NCBI GenBank assembly: GCA_002706095.1 | Contig: PAJP01000022.1 | Coordinates: forward strand, 1 to 64,000 | Direction: 5' to 3' | Origin: Methylophaga sp. | Lineage (GTDB): Bacteria; Pseudomonadota; Gammaproteobacteria; Nitrosococcales; Methylophagaceae | DNA: 64,000 nt | Program-made: the position numbers and the translations under genes | Notes under the pieces: generated by a model | Databases searched by the model: none | What the model was told of the DNA's origin: nothing | What the model saw: only the letters and a program-made list of their open reading frames with translations | Shown: positions 40,289 through 50,700 of the stretch, one piece after another | Layout: every line of letters begins with the position of its first letter | How positions within the stretch are numbered: the stretch's first letter is position 1

Positions 40289-41475
40289 AATGCGACCTCC
40301 TCTGCTGCTTGCTCTGGCGATGTATTTGCTGATGTATAAATAGGAAACAATAATTTTACTGAGCTGCCTTTTTTGGGTTCACTTTCGATCGCAAGTAAAC
40401 CTCTATGGGCTTTGACAATTGACTGAACAACGGCAAGCCCAAGTCCTGTGCCATTAGAACGAGTGGTGTAGAAAGGCGTTAACACTTTATTTAGCTCAGC
40501 TTCAGACATGCCCTCACCATTGTCATTTACGCTGATCTGGATGCATTGTTCTTTGGCGTTATTTTCAGCGTACTCTGCCATCACCTCAATCTGACCATGA
40601 CCTTCACATGCTTGACGAGCATTATTGAGTAAATTGGTAATAGCGCTGATTAATGCAGATTGACTACCATAGATGTAATCGTCATTAACCTGGTTGACGA
40701 GCGTCATCGTCACTGTGCTGTTTTCTACATCATTTTGAGCAGAAAACTGTTGTTCTAATTCACTTAATAAATCACTCACTGCTACCGGTGAGGGTGATGC
40801 CATATTCCCTCTTGAGAAAGATAAAAGATCACGAATCAACTGCTCCATATGGGTGAGACTGTCTTTTACTCTTGTCGCAAAACGCTGCTTAACTTGTTCA
40901 TCAGCCCCCTCTTTCAGTAAAGGTGAAAGATAGAGCATGGCAGAGGACAGAGGGGTTCTGATTTGATGAGCCAGTCTTGCTGTAACTTCACCGATGGTCG
41001 ATAAACGCTGCAAATGGGAAACTTTGCTTTGCAGTGCTCGAGTATCCGTTACATCCTGTAATAAGATAATTTGTCCCGGTTCATGGCCAAGTGGATTCGT
41101 TGAGATGTGTACCAGGCGACCGTCTTTTAAGGAGACATCATGACCATCACTTGGCTTGGGATCAAAAGCCCGTTCAATGACATTTACCCAACGCTCACCT
41201 GACAAAGGTTCACCCAACAAGGAGATCGCTGCCTCATTGGCTTCCTGAATAAAGCCGGAACCATCAATCACCACCACGCCTGCGGGTAGCACAGCCAATA
41301 AACGACTATGACGATTGGCGAGTTGGTCCGCATCGGTATTAGTGGATTGTTGAATATGTTCAGCTGAGATATGGCTGACATTTGAAATAGTGCTGAGATC
41401 GATGTCTCGTGAAAAGGGTTGCGACTGATAATTCGATTGTTGAAAATCGTCACCCAGTGATAATTTCAGATTCAT
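40285..41475 (-). CDS. fleS: Flagellar sensor histidine kinase FleS/FlrB
   Basis: This cytoplasmic two-component kinase phosphorylates FleR. The 396-residue product has a PAS domain (about 55-150), a HisKA segment with the phospho-accepting His in RLAHQIRTPLSSAM, and a HATPase domain with N box and GTGLGLAVVQ. It has no membrane segment. The ATG at 41475 has AGGAG upstream; the longer frame to 41496 has none. A sigma-54 promoter lies about 45 nt upstream. Confidence 0.93.
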   Translation of the reverse strand: MNLKLSLGDDFQQSNYQSQPFSRDIDLSTISNVSHISAEHIQQSTNTDADQLANRHSRLLAVLPAGVVVIDGSGFIQEANEAAISLLGEPLSGERWVNVIERAFDPKPSDGHDVSLKDGRLVHISTNPLGHEPGQIILLQDVTDTRALQSKVSHLQRLSTIGEVTARLAHQIRTPLSSAMLYLSPLLKEGADEQVKQRFATRVKDSLTHMEQLIRDLLSFSRGNMASPSPVAVSDLLSELEQQFSAQNDVENSTVTMTLVNQVNDDYIYGSQSALISAITNLLNNARQACEGHGQIEVMAEYAENNAKEQCIQISVNDNGEGMSEAELNKVLTPFYTTRSNGTGLGLAVVQSIVKAHRGLLAIESEPKKGSSVKLLFPIYTSANTSPEQAAEEVAL

Positions 41476-41518
41476 GTTTCTTGCTCCTACATGCACTATT
41501 GCATCGTATTAGAGCCTG

Positions 41519-41534
41519 AGCAATTACCATGCCC
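41519..41534 (-). promoter_or_regulatory. Sigma-54 promoter upstream of fleSR
   Basis: Minus-strand GGGCATGGTAATTGCT matches TGGCACG-N4-TTGCT with two mismatches and has exact GG-N10-GC spacing. It lies in the fleQ-fleS gap, consistent with FleQ activating fleSR as in Pseudomonas and Vibrio. Confidence 0.78.
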
Positions 41535-41602
41535 AAAACATAAAATCTTATTTATCAAATACTTAAATAGAAAACGTCAAAAGATCGACGTTGCTTCTTC
41601 GA

Positions 41603-43084
41603 TTATTCAGTATCGCGTTGAATCCCGTATTTACGCATTTTCTCTACTAGCGTTGTTCTACGCATTTTCAGTTTATTCGCTGCATGAGCAACCACGCCCT
41701 CAGCATCATCTATGGCTTGTTTTATCAATAGATATTCAAGATTGGCAAGATGTTCTTTCAGATCAATACCATCTTCTGGCAACACCATATCTTCTGGGCC
41801 AGAAGATGAATTAACTGGGTCAGAGGATGTCTCTGGCACGGGTTTAATCTCTGGCGATGTCTCAGGTAGATTCCTTGAAGCTTCTTGCTGTGGGCCAGCG
41901 GCAATGATGCTGGTAATTTCTTCAGGTAACTCATCACCTTCTAGCTGATACTTTTCTGGAAGGTCATCAAAATCGACCGTGCCGTATGGATAGAGAATCA
42001 CTAATCGTTCGACCACATTCGCTAATTCACGTACATTTCCAGGCCATGGGTAACGGCATAATGAGGTAATCGCAGCAGGGGTGAGTCGAATAGTGCCTCT
42101 GTTTTCATGTTCAATACGTTTAATCAATTCATGAATAAGCAGCGGAATATCTTCTGGTCTGTCTCTTAATGCTGGCATTTCAATAGGAAAGACATTCAGT
42201 CGGTAAAATAAATCTTCACGGAACCGACCATCAGCAATATGCTCTTCGAGGTTACGATGTGTGGCGGCAATCACGCGAACATTGGCTGTTTGTGTTTTAT
42301 TACTACCTACTTTTTCATAGGTTCTTTCTTGCAATACACGTAACAGTTTGACCTGCATAGGCAGTGGCATATCGCCTATTTCATCCAGAAATAATGTGCC
42401 ACCTTCAGCCATTTCAAAACGTCCTTTTCTGGCCGTTATCGCCCCAGTGAAAGCGCCTTTTTCGTGACCAAATAACTCACTTTCCAGTAACTCTCCTGGA
42501 ATGGCCCCACAATTGACTGGCACAAAGGGTTTATCTCTTCTGGATGAAAAGTGATGTAAGTTACGAGCAACGACTTCTTTGCCAGTTCCTGACTCGCCCA
42601 GAATGAGCACATTGGCTTCTGAATCAGAGACCTGATCAATCATCCGCTGCACATTCTTAATGAGCCGACTATTACCTACCAGTGACCGAAATAAGTTATT
42701 GGGTGTGCTAGCTTCAGCCGCCATACCCCGATAGATGGTCGCCTGCTGTAACGCATTGCTGAGTTGAGGATATTTAATGGGGTAACGAATAGAACCGATG
42801 GTGCCTGGAAAGTCTAATGCTTCGCCAGATGGAGATTCAAGAACAAAGACGGGAACCCGTGAGTCATGATTAACCAGTTCTCGAAGTAACTGCTTAGTTT
42901 GATTTTGCCCGCCACAGTCACCCACAATGGCCATCACCACGTCATCAAGGTTTTCTACATGCTCAAACCAAAGGTCTGATTCTGAAATCACAACCGGCTG
43001 ACAATTTATAAACTCAATGAGTGTGCTTAACATCTCGCATCGGTCAATATCACTTTCCACGACCAATACATTATTTACACTCAT
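41603..43084 (-). CDS. fleQ: Flagellar master regulator FleQ/FlrA (sigma-54-dependent)
   Basis: The 493-residue enhancer-binding protein has a divergent receiver-like N-terminal domain without the usual phospho-Asp context. The AAA+ domain has Walker A GESGTGKE (163-170) and GAFTGA (210-215), and a Fis-type helix-turn-helix closes the C-terminus. The c-di-GMP contacts described for Pseudomonas FleQ are present: LFRS (131-134), Arg-Asn (174-175) and an ExxxR, EHENR (325-329). The ATG at 43084 has GGAG upstream; a GTG at 43090 is also in frame. It probably controls the fleSR, fliE, fliD and flagellin promoters. Confidence 0.94.
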   Translation of the reverse strand: MSVNNVLVVESDIDRCEMLSTLIEFINCQPVVISESDLWFEHVENLDDVVMAIVGDCGGQNQTKQLLRELVNHDSRVPVFVLESPSGEALDFPGTIGSIRYPIKYPQLSNALQQATIYRGMAAEASTPNNLFRSLVGNSRLIKNVQRMIDQVSDSEANVLILGESGTGKEVVARNLHHFSSRRDKPFVPVNCGAIPGELLESELFGHEKGAFTGAITARKGRFEMAEGGTLFLDEIGDMPLPMQVKLLRVLQERTYEKVGSNKTQTANVRVIAATHRNLEEHIADGRFREDLFYRLNVFPIEMPALRDRPEDIPLLIHELIKRIEHENRGTIRLTPAAITSLCRYPWPGNVRELANVVERLVILYPYGTVDFDDLPEKYQLEGDELPEEITSIIAAGPQQEASRNLPETSPEIKPVPETSSDPVNSSSGPEDMVLPEDGIDLKEHLANLEYLLIKQAIDDAEGVVAHAANKLKMRRTTLVEKMRKYGIQRDTE

Positions 43085-43206
43085 ACTCACTCCATCTCTT
43101 CACTGGGTTTTGAACTGGCGATAAGCCTTGAATAACTGGAGTTAAGCATTTTCTGGCAGACATTGTCAAAATTATGACGGGTTAATTTTAAGCAAGATGT
43201 GACGTA

Positions 43207-43509
43207 CTAGTTAGATTGGTAGGCTGCTGCCACTTTTTTGTTTTTATTAAACTGGCCTAACTCGGTTTGGATCGTTTGTCTTGCATCACGACAACGTTGT
43301 TCAACATTTTGATTTAACGTCACAATTTGTTCTATTAATGGACGCGCTTCTGACTGGTCAACATGACTATCAAGAGGAAAGATACTTTCCATTAAATCTG
43401 CTCGTAGCTTTGTCAAAGTGGAGACATCACTCCATTTGCCAGCATTCACTGCAGCACTCATGTCCTCAGTTAATCTTAATACCTGTTTTAGACGTGTTAT
43501 CTCAGACAT
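43207..43509 (-). CDS. fliT: FliT-like flagellar export chaperone
   Basis: The 100-residue, all-helical, charged protein resembles FliT, which holds the filament cap FliD before export. The sequence alone gives a weak family signature; its place 2 nt after fliS, downstream of fliD, supports the call. Confidence 0.7.
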   Translation of the reverse strand: MSEITRLKQVLRLTEDMSAAVNAGKWSDVSTLTKLRADLMESIFPLDSHVDQSEARPLIEQIVTLNQNVEQRCRDARQTIQTELGQFNKNKKVAAAYQSN

Positions 43510-43511
43510 AA

Positions 43512-43910
43512 CTAGTGAAACTCAGGGGGAATCCCGTCCCACCCAGCTTTTATTTCTTCAAGAAGTTTAGTGACTTCGTCTAATATAGCGACATCGTTAC
43601 TCACATTCGCTTCGAGTAAGCGGCGAGTAATATAGTCATATAATGAATCCAGGTTCTCGGCAATTTCGCCACCTTTCTCAGCATCCAAACTGGTTTTTAA
43701 ACCATCTATGATACGGATACACCAAGAAATTTGATGACCTTTTTCAGCAATTTCATTACGGGCAATACAGCCTTTTGCAGTGGCGACGCGAGCAAGCGCA
43801 CCTTCCATCAGCATCTGAATAATTCGATAGGGCGAGGCATAATTTACTTCCGACTCTATGGCATTGCGGCCATAACCTTCCATCGCTTTTTTATTCACCA
43901 TTACCTGCAT
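43512..43910 (-). CDS. fliS: Flagellin export chaperone FliS
   Basis: FliS binds the flagellin C-terminus and prevents early polymerisation. The 132-residue product has the family's N-terminal YGRNAIESEVNYASPYRIIQMLMEGAL pattern (read in parts) and LYDYITRRLLEAN. It lies 34 nt after fliD. Confidence 0.95.
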   Translation of the reverse strand: MQVMVNKKAMEGYGRNAIESEVNYASPYRIIQMLMEGALARVATAKGCIARNEIAEKGHQISWCIRIIDGLKTSLDAEKGGEIAENLDSLYDYITRRLLEANVSNDVAILDEVTKLLEEIKAGWDGIPPEFH

Positions 43911-43944
43911 ACTCCAATCCTTAATGCCTAGGGATCATACTACT

Positions 43945-45303
43945 TTATTTTGAATTCAAGGCGGATAGTTGCGAAATCAAATAATTGCCTTGTGATTGTA
44001 AACTGCTGACCAAGGTATCCATGGCTGCATACTGAGCTCGTAAACGTGTTTCCGTCATTTCAAGACGTGCTTCCATCTGCTCTTTTTGCGAATCCATTCT
44101 TTTTAAACGCGAATTGAGCCCTTCTTCTCTTGAGTCAATCAGTCCATCTGTTTGTAACCAGGTATCAGCTAGAGACTCTAAACGATTAGCAAAACCTTCA
44201 CCTTCAGCTGAAAACAGGTTCGCAAATGAGTTAAAGTCAGAACTTAAGACCTCATTGACTTTATCTTCATCAACCGTCATCACACCATTTTTATCAAAAG
44301 AAATGCCTGCTTCAACTAAATAACTAAAGCTCGAGCCGGTAATACTGGCTCCCGAGTTGAAGACATCTCTGACTTGGCGTTCAATTGTAAGTAGTGTGCT
44401 GTCCGCCTCTAATTGACCACTTCGCTGAGATTTAATTTCTGTCATCAACGCATTGTATGCCGAAGCAAACTCGTTTACTGACTCTAAGATAGCCTCATCA
44501 TTTCTTGTGATATCGAGTGTCGAACTACCCACATCTTTTACGTTTAATGTCACTCCATCAATAGCATTGGCTATGGAGTTTGAACTACTGGTAGTCGTGA
44601 AGCCATCAATATTAACAATCGCGTCTTTTGCCGTGGAGATAGATGACAAGTTTTGTGTACCGCCAGAGCTATAAACAAAAGCCGATAGACCTGATGTATC
44701 GGTATTATTACCATCACTATCACCGCTCACAGAGACACTGATCGCGTTTTCAGTCCCGGTTTCGTTTGATGTCAGAACCAATCTGGCACCACTATCATCT
44801 GTAATGATTGATGCCGTTACGCCAGTGTTATCAGAAGCATTATTGATGGCGGTACGAATTCCTGCGAGGGTGCTATTACTGGAGTCTATCGCGACATCGA
44901 AGCTCTCACTTCCCACACTGATACTCAGTGTGCCTTCGCCAATTACTGAGTTGTAATCAGTAAATGCAGATGACGCTAACTTATCTCGACTGGCAACTTG
45001 GGTGACATTAATATTGTAGGAACCAGCCGATGCTGAACTGGTCGATGTCGCTGTGAATAAGTCTTCATCTTGTGAATTAGCTTGGAACACCTTAAAACTG
45101 GATGCACTTGCCAACGACGCCATGGCCGTTTGAAAAGAATCGAGTTTACTCTTAAATGAACCATAAGCACTGATCTGTGCGTTGATAATACTCTGCTTGC
45201 TCTCGAGTCTGTCGAGCGGTTGACGCTCAAGATCCATTAAGCCCGTAACAATGCTCTCCAGATCGAGTCCCGTTCCTACGCCTAATGATGAAATTGTCGC
45301 CAT
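43945..45303 (-). CDS. fliD: Flagellar filament cap protein FliD
   Basis: The 452-residue cap protein starts with the FliD signature SSLGVGTGLDLESIVTGLMDLERQPL (read in parts, residues 4-29), has a Ser/Thr/Asn-rich variable middle, and ends with a coiled coil and YLISQLSALNSK. It helps fold flagellin at the filament tip. A sigma-54 promoter lies directly upstream. Confidence 0.96.
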   Translation of the reverse strand: MATISSLGVGTGLDLESIVTGLMDLERQPLDRLESKQSIINAQISAYGSFKSKLDSFQTAMASLASASSFKVFQANSQDEDLFTATSTSSASAGSYNINVTQVASRDKLASSAFTDYNSVIGEGTLSISVGSESFDVAIDSSNSTLAGIRTAINNASDNTGVTASIITDDSGARLVLTSNETGTENAISVSVSGDSDGNNTDTSGLSAFVYSSGGTQNLSSISTAKDAIVNIDGFTTTSSSNSIANAIDGVTLNVKDVGSSTLDITRNDEAILESVNEFASAYNALMTEIKSQRSGQLEADSTLLTIERQVRDVFNSGASITGSSFSYLVEAGISFDKNGVMTVDEDKVNEVLSSDFNSFANLFSAEGEGFANRLESLADTWLQTDGLIDSREEGLNSRLKRMDSQKEQMEARLEMTETRLRAQYAAMDTLVSSLQSQGNYLISQLSALNSK

Positions 45304-45338
45304 GTCAATTCTCCGCCTAAACTTAATTGCAAAATTGC

Positions 45339-45354
45339 AGCAAGTTTTGAGCCA
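45339..45354 (-). promoter_or_regulatory. Sigma-54 promoter upstream of fliD
   Basis: Minus-strand TGGCTCAAAACTTGCT matches the -24/-12 consensus except at two positions of the -24 block and has GG-N10-GC spacing. It lies between flaG and fliD, about 36 nt before the fliD ATG. Confidence 0.78.
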
Positions 45355-45355
45355 A

Positions 45356-45754
45356 TCAAGCCTTTGTTTCTAGCAATATACCGCGATACTTTTCAGCAGC
45401 ATGTCTAGCTTCAAGTATCTCTTCTGAAGGGATCTGCCTGACCACTTCCTCAGTTTCTGAGTCAATTACTTTAATCACCGTATCACCACTCGTATCATCG
45501 ACACTAAATTGCAGGTTACGGTTCATATTCTGCATATAATCGTTAAGTTGAGCCACCTTATCACGCAAATCGTCTGCACGTTGTTGCTGCTGGCTATTCT
45601 GTTTCTCAGCTTCTTTCTGAAGAGCTTGAGATTGAACAGATAATTCAGTAACAGTCTCAGTCTGAACAGATTGCGTAACCGGTTTAGACTGACTAGTAAC
45701 ATTGTTTTGCACTGATTGAAGGGCAGATTGCACTAACAGATCATTATTAGCCAT
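45356..45754 (-). CDS. flaG: FlaG-family flagellar protein
   Basis: The 132-residue protein has a Gln-rich helical N-terminal half and a C-terminal FlaG domain with LQFSVDDTSGDTVIKVIDSETEEVVRQIPSEE (read in parts). FlaG proteins influence filament length. AGGAGG precedes the ATG. It lies between the second flagellin and fliD, a common arrangement. Confidence 0.93.
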   Translation of the reverse strand: MANNDLLVQSALQSVQNNVTSQSKPVTQSVQTETVTELSVQSQALQKEAEKQNSQQQQRADDLRDKVAQLNDYMQNMNRNLQFSVDDTSGDTVIKVIDSETEEVVRQIPSEEILEARHAAEKYRGILLETKA

Positions 45755-45794
45755 TGTCTTCCTCCTAATCTAACTACTTTGTAAACGGCATAAA

Positions 45795-45821
45795 GCCTGG
45801 AGAGTAGTTTACCCACCAGGC
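45795..45821 (-). terminator. Possible terminator or attenuator after the second flagellin
   Basis: GCCTGG/CCAGGC (45795-45800 with 45816-45821) forms a GC-rich 6-bp stem with a 15-nt loop. It is followed on the minus strand only by TTTAT, so termination would be partial. It lies between the second flagellin and flaG. Confidence 0.35.
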
Positions 45822-45844
45822 CCATGCGCTTCATCCTTTTGTTA

Positions 45845-46636
45845 TTATCCCAACAGTGATAATGCTGACTGAGGAATAACGTTCGCTTGCGATACGATGG
45901 ATACACCAGCCTGTTGCAGAATTTGCGCTTTGGTTAAAGCAGCAGTTTCAGCAGCAAAGTCAGCATCAACAATACGGCTACGGGCAGCAGAAGTATTTTC
46001 TGAGAAGCTTTGTAAATTTGAGATTACAGCTTCAAAACGATTCTGAATTGAACCGAATGTTGCACGCAATGTACTAACGGTGTTGATGTCAGTATCTAAT
46101 GTTCCTAAGGATGTTGATGCAGCAGTAGATGATGAAACATCAGCGGTTGTGTTGCTTAATGCAGATGCAGATACAGCTACTGTATCACCACTGTCTTGAC
46201 CCACTTGAATTGAGATACTCAAGCCGCTCAAAACTGCAGTACCATTGAACTTAGTACTATTCACGATACGAGTATTTTCAGCTTCAAGCTGAGTAACCTC
46301 AGCAGATAGACCTGTACGGTCAGTTACAGTACCGTTAGCAGACTGCACGGCAATTTCACGGATACGTTGTAGGTTATTACTGATTTCAGCTAATGCACCC
46401 TCTGCTACCTGCGCAAGGGAGATACCATCAGCAGCATTACGAGCTGCTTGGTTCGCACCACGGATATCTGCTGTCATTTGCTGCGCGGTGTATAGACCAG
46501 CCGCATCATCTTTTGCACTGTTGATACGAAGACCTGAAGACAAACGCTGTAGAGATGTATTCAGTGTGCTTTGAGATTTGTTTAAGTTACGTTGTGCGTT
46601 TAATGATGCAATGTTTGTGTTAACTACTAATGCCAT
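45845..46636 (-). CDS. fliC: Flagellin (second copy, sigma-28-type promoter)
   Basis: The 263-residue flagellin has conserved D0/D1 ends ([15 protein letters not shown] at the start, SALSLLG at the end) and a very short Ser/Thr/Ala-rich centre. It is closely similar to the upstream flagellin. I chose the ATG at 46636 because GGGAG precedes it and it gives the standard flagellin N-terminus; the longer frame to 46690 adds a non-flagellin leader. The Ser/Thr-rich core is the likely O-glycosylation region. Confidence 0.95.
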   Translation of the reverse strand: MALVVNTNIASLNAQRNLNKSQSTLNTSLQRLSSGLRINSAKDDAAGLYTAQQMTADIRGANQAARNAADGISLAQVAEGALAEISNNLQRIREIAVQSANGTVTDRTGLSAEVTQLEAENTRIVNSTKFNGTAVLSGLSISIQVGQDSGDTVAVSASALSNTTADVSSSTAASTSLGTLDTDINTVSTLRATFGSIQNRFEAVISNLQSFSENTSAARSRIVDADFAAETAALTKAQILQQAGVSIVSQANVIPQSALSLLG

Positions 46637-46727
46637 GAGATTTACTCCCTCATAGGGTCGAGCTAGGCTCGCTTTATACATGGCGGACAAACTATGAATT
46701 TTCTAGTTTTTACCGCCTCCGAAAACA

Positions 46728-46755
46728 TTAGCGGCAGGGAGTGAGATTTTCTTTA
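46728..46755 (-). promoter_or_regulatory. Sigma-28 (FliA) promoter of the second flagellin
   Basis: On the minus strand TAAAG (46751-46755), 15 nt, then GCCGCTAA (46728-46735). This fits TAAAG...GCCGATAA with one -10 mismatch and a spacer one base longer than the E. coli consensus. It gives a roughly 85-nt leader. Confidence 0.68.
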
Positions 46756-46766
46756 AGACAATTTAC

Positions 46767-46800
46767 AAAAAAAAAGGTCAGACTTTGCAAAAGTCTGACC
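46767..46800 (-). terminator. Strong rho-independent terminator after the first flagellin
   Basis: An 11-bp perfect stem GGTCAGACTTT/AAAGTCTGACC with a 3- to 4-nt loop is followed on the minus strand by nine T. It separates the first flagellin transcript from the sigma-28 promoter of the second. Confidence 0.95.
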
Positions 46801-46826
46801 CAGTTCACATTTTACTTTTTTTCAGC

Positions 46827-47621
46827 TTAGCCCTGAAGAAGCGATAAAGCGTTCTGTGGCAAGGTATTCGCCTGTGCGAGGATAGATGTACCCGCTTGCT
46901 GTAAAATCTGAGCGCGTGTTAGTTTTGCTGTTTCTTCAGCAAAGTCGGCATCCATAATTCGGCTACGTGCAGCACTGGTATTTTCAGCCAAACTTTGCAG
47001 GTTAGAAATAACGGCCTCAAATCTATTTTGAATAGAACCGAAGGTCGCACGCAGTTGGCTTAGGTTATTAATGTCAGTATCTAATGTTCCCAGTGCCGTT
47101 GAAGCGCCCGTTGAAGTGGAAACGTCAGCGGTGGTTGTGGTAGCAGCGGTAGCAGCCACTGTGACAGTATCCGCAGCATCGGCTCCAACCTGGAATGTCA
47201 AAGAGACGCCACCCAGGACCTGAGTACCGTTAAACTGGGTACTTGCAATAATACGGGCATTTTCTGATTCAAGCTGCGTTACCTCGGCTTGCAGACCATT
47301 TCTATCTGTGACTGTGCCGTTAGCTGACTGTACCGCTATTTCACGAATACGTTGAAGGTTGTTAGTGATTTCAGCCAAGGCCCCTTCAGCAACCTGAGCA
47401 AATGAGATGCCGTCTGCAGCATTTCTTGCCGCTTGATTAGCACCACGAATATCCGCAGTCATTTGTTCGGCAGTATATAAGCCTGCAGCATCGTCTTTGG
47501 CGCTGTTAACACGAAGACCAGAAGATAAACGTTGTAATGCAGTGTTCAAATCACCTTGCGATTTTGTTAAGTTCCGCTGCGCATTAAGCGACGCAAGGTT
47601 AGTATTTACGATTAATGGCAT
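46827..47621 (-). CDS. fliC: Flagellin (first copy, sigma-54-type promoter)
   Basis: The 264-residue flagellin starts [17 protein letters not shown] and ends in NALSLLQG with the normal D0/D1 helices, and has a short Ala/Thr/Ser-rich centre. It shares most of its sequence with the flagellin at 45845. It has its own terminator and a -24/-12 promoter, like the sigma-54-dependent flaA among Vibrio flagellins. It lies next to the glycosylation gene set. Confidence 0.96.
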   Translation of the reverse strand: MPLIVNTNLASLNAQRNLTKSQGDLNTALQRLSSGLRVNSAKDDAAGLYTAEQMTADIRGANQAARNAADGISFAQVAEGALAEITNNLQRIREIAVQSANGTVTDRNGLQAEVTQLESENARIIASTQFNGTQVLGGVSLTFQVGADAADTVTVAATAATTTTADVSTSTGASTALGTLDTDINNLSQLRATFGSIQNRFEAVISNLQSLAENTSAARSRIMDADFAEETAKLTRAQILQQAGTSILAQANTLPQNALSLLQG

Positions 47622-47689
47622 TTGAATTCTCCCATTTCAAATATTATTTGCCTGTAGCCACAAAGGGTTACCAGACTCGATGGGAGTAA

Positions 47690-47705
47690 AGCAGTTTGCG
47701 TACCA
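47690..47705 (-). promoter_or_regulatory. Sigma-54 promoter of the first flagellin
   Basis: Minus-strand TGGTACGCAAACTGCT has two mismatches to TGGCACG-N4-TTGCT and exact GG-N10-GC spacing. It is about 70 nt upstream of the flagellin ATG. No terminator is visible between the glycosyltransferase gene and this site. Confidence 0.72.
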
Positions 47706-47737
47706 GTTTTTTAACCAGCTGCGACAAAAATCATTAA

Positions 47738-50700
47738 CTAATTGTTTTTATTAAAATTAAACACCTTCAACCACTCATCCAAGTGTTCTTCAAGGATAAA
47801 TTTTTGACATACCCAGTTTTTAAGCTGCCGACCTTGAGCGGCAATTTTCTCCGGTTCGGCTAAAGCGGCAAGGATCGTTTCTACCCACACAGCCTCATCA
47901 TTTGGAATTAACGTCACAGGCGCGCCATCTTGCTGGTATGGATAGATGTCACTGGCAATCACAGGCCAGCCCATGACGCCATACTCAAGCAGACGTAAAT
48001 TACTTTTCGCTTCGTTAAAAGGGTGTTCCTCTAGAGGTGCGAGAGCCAAATCTAAATCAAGATCGGCTAAAGCCTGTGGATATTGATTAAACGACACAAA
48101 TTGATGGAACTCTTTGACATAAGGCCTCAGTTCAAGCGGGCACATCCCCATAAAAACCCAATCCACTTTATCTGCCAATGATTCAACAACATGAGCCATT
48201 AAAGCCAAATCGCCCGCATGCTGATTCGCCCCCGCCCAACCCACTCGGGGCTTTTGGTGAGCTTTTTTCTGTGGTAAGGATAGATTTAACCAGCGTTGTG
48301 ACTCCAACCTATTAGGAATAACCGTCACATTGTCAGTATATTGACGACATAGCTCCGCTAATGGCTCGGTAGAGACGATTGTATGGTCACATAAAGCGAG
48401 TGTTTTTCTGAGCCTTGAACGCATGTCCCGAAATACTAGTTTTTTTCTGTCACTCAATTTTGGCAAGTTGGTGACCAGATCATCCAAGGAAAAAACGATA
48501 TTGATTGACGTATGCTGTTTGACCCCTTTCAGAAATTCGTAGCTGATATCATTCAACATTTGCTGCACGTAGAGCACATCGGGTTTCAATCGCATCAACT
48601 CAAATAAAGTCGGCAATAAGGGCTGTTCTTTAAACTCATGAAACGGCATCCATGTGAGTTCTACATCACCTCGTTCTGCCAAAGCCTGCATTGGTGCAAT
48701 CATGCGATACTGGCCAGTGCCAGAACCATTAAGAGGAAAAACAACAACCCGTGTTTTTAAATTAAACCTCGGGTCCCATTGCCGCTGGATATCTACCTCG
48801 GCGGCAAAAAAACGTGATCGCAGACTCAGGTTGTCATTATAGAAAGGATCGTGTGTAAACAAATCAGACCACTTTTCGACGATGAATTCTTCTCTGCCAG
48901 AATTGTAATCGGCCACACCATTTGACTGCTCCGCCAGCTTTTTGTCCTGAAACAAGGTCACATAAGGTGACCAGATAACGTTTTTACCTTGCTGCTGGAT
49001 AGTGAGACATAAATCCATAACGGTATAGCGTGTATCAGAGAATGAATTTTCACACAGGCCACCAGCCTTGATGAATGTCTGTTTTTCAATCCCGAAACAA
49101 GCTGATGACACCGAGGAATATTGCTGAATACAATGTGCACGCTCCATATAACCAGAATCTGTAATATCCAGCCCTTGGAACATACCACTAACGTCATCAG
49201 TAATTCCGAAAACGCCACCAGCATGAATGACATGATTTTTGTCATCGAGGATTCGAGAGCCAACAATACCCACATCCTCTCTGGCCAACAATGGCATCAT
49301 CTCATTTAGCCAATTGCCGTTCACAGCCATAGCAAAGCAGGACATAACAACAATATAATCACCACTAGCGATGTTCACACCATGGTTAATAGCTGCCGAG
49401 TAGTTTTTCTGCTCAAAACGCGTTGAGACAAAACGTTCCCCCCACATTTCTGACATCTCAGCATACACATCTTCGAGATCTTCGACATCACTCATGACAT
49501 CTACAACGACCACTTCATAGTTAATATAGGTCGTGTTGAGCTCTAACTCTTCCAAACATCGGGCAAGGTAGGAAACATAGTTATGATGAGCAACGATAAT
49601 AGAGACTTTGGGCTGATTTTTCGTACTGTAGACCGTCTGGAATCGCGGCTTGTTTTTGGGGTTCGATATTGTGGCAGAAATACCGGACCTGTTTAGATGC
49701 GCATGGCGGGTCAACCATTCATTTTCGGCCAATTGCTCTCTATTAATATCTAATGGAATTGATGTGAGCAAGACATCGGGGACATGAGAAAACGCTAATT
49801 GCTGATACTGCTCATACACCTTAAATGCCATATCTGTGGCATGAACGTAAGCAAGATTCGAATACCCACCGACCTGTTCAAAGGCTTCTCTACTGACAAT
49901 AAATGAACGCCCTAAATATGAATAGGCCCTCAAATAATCAAGACTAAACTCCGGTTTGAACCAGATATCAGCTTTTGACTCATCGACTAACTCATCACTA
50001 TAGATAAACTGTGCTTGTGTCTCTAAGTTAATCGTATCAGCAAAGCTCAATAAGGCATGTGGGGCTAATTTATCTCCAGGGATTAATTGCATAATCCAGT
50101 CAAGCTGAGCGGCTGTGACAACTTGCTCAATGTCTTGATTGATATTTTCCCCTGATATCTGAACCCATTCAATATTTTCTGGCACAGCGGAAAAAGCATC
50201 AGGGGCCGGAATATTACTCAGGATAGTCAAACCCCAAGCCTGATAGAGCTGTTGTTCAAGAGAGTCAATCGTATTGGAGAGAGCATGCAGCTCCCTAGGA
50301 TTAACAATGAGCAGTAAATGAAAACTCGGTTGTTGTTGCCATTGGTTCACCATACGCTCGGCAAGATGTGAGACTTGTGACGCAACAAAGCTTGAGTTTG
50401 ACAGCCATCTTTTTGCAGACAAAACTGGACCAAACTTTGGTATATCATGTGGCTTACAAGATACTGATGAAAGAAATTTTTGAGTCTTTTCGTACCATAT
50501 TTGGTCGCTCAGTTCGATCGAAAGTGGCAGTTGTTGACTAGTCCGAATAAATTCTTCAACCCCTTCCCAACAGTACTGCAGAAAATCATCGTTTTGTTCT
50601 TCTACTATATGGATTGTCTGCTTAGCGCGCTCAATTTCTTCTTCATCAGGAAAGCTGGCAATACCATGACCAGCGATCGGATGACTTAAGTTATCTTCAA

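Noticed and set aside
43911-43944. TAAAG...GCATTAAG upstream of fliS as a sigma-28 promoter
   Set aside because: The -10 block does not match GCCGATAA, and fliS is 34 nt after fliD, so cotranscription is simpler.
45755-45800. TAAAC...GCCG pair upstream of flaG as a sigma-28 promoter
   Set aside because: The spacer is 18 nt rather than about 15, and the sequence overlaps a GC-rich hairpin.
47641-47690. TAAC-N15-GCAAATAA as a sigma-28 promoter for the first flagellin
   Set aside because: Poor -10 block; the nearby GG-N10-GC site is much better.
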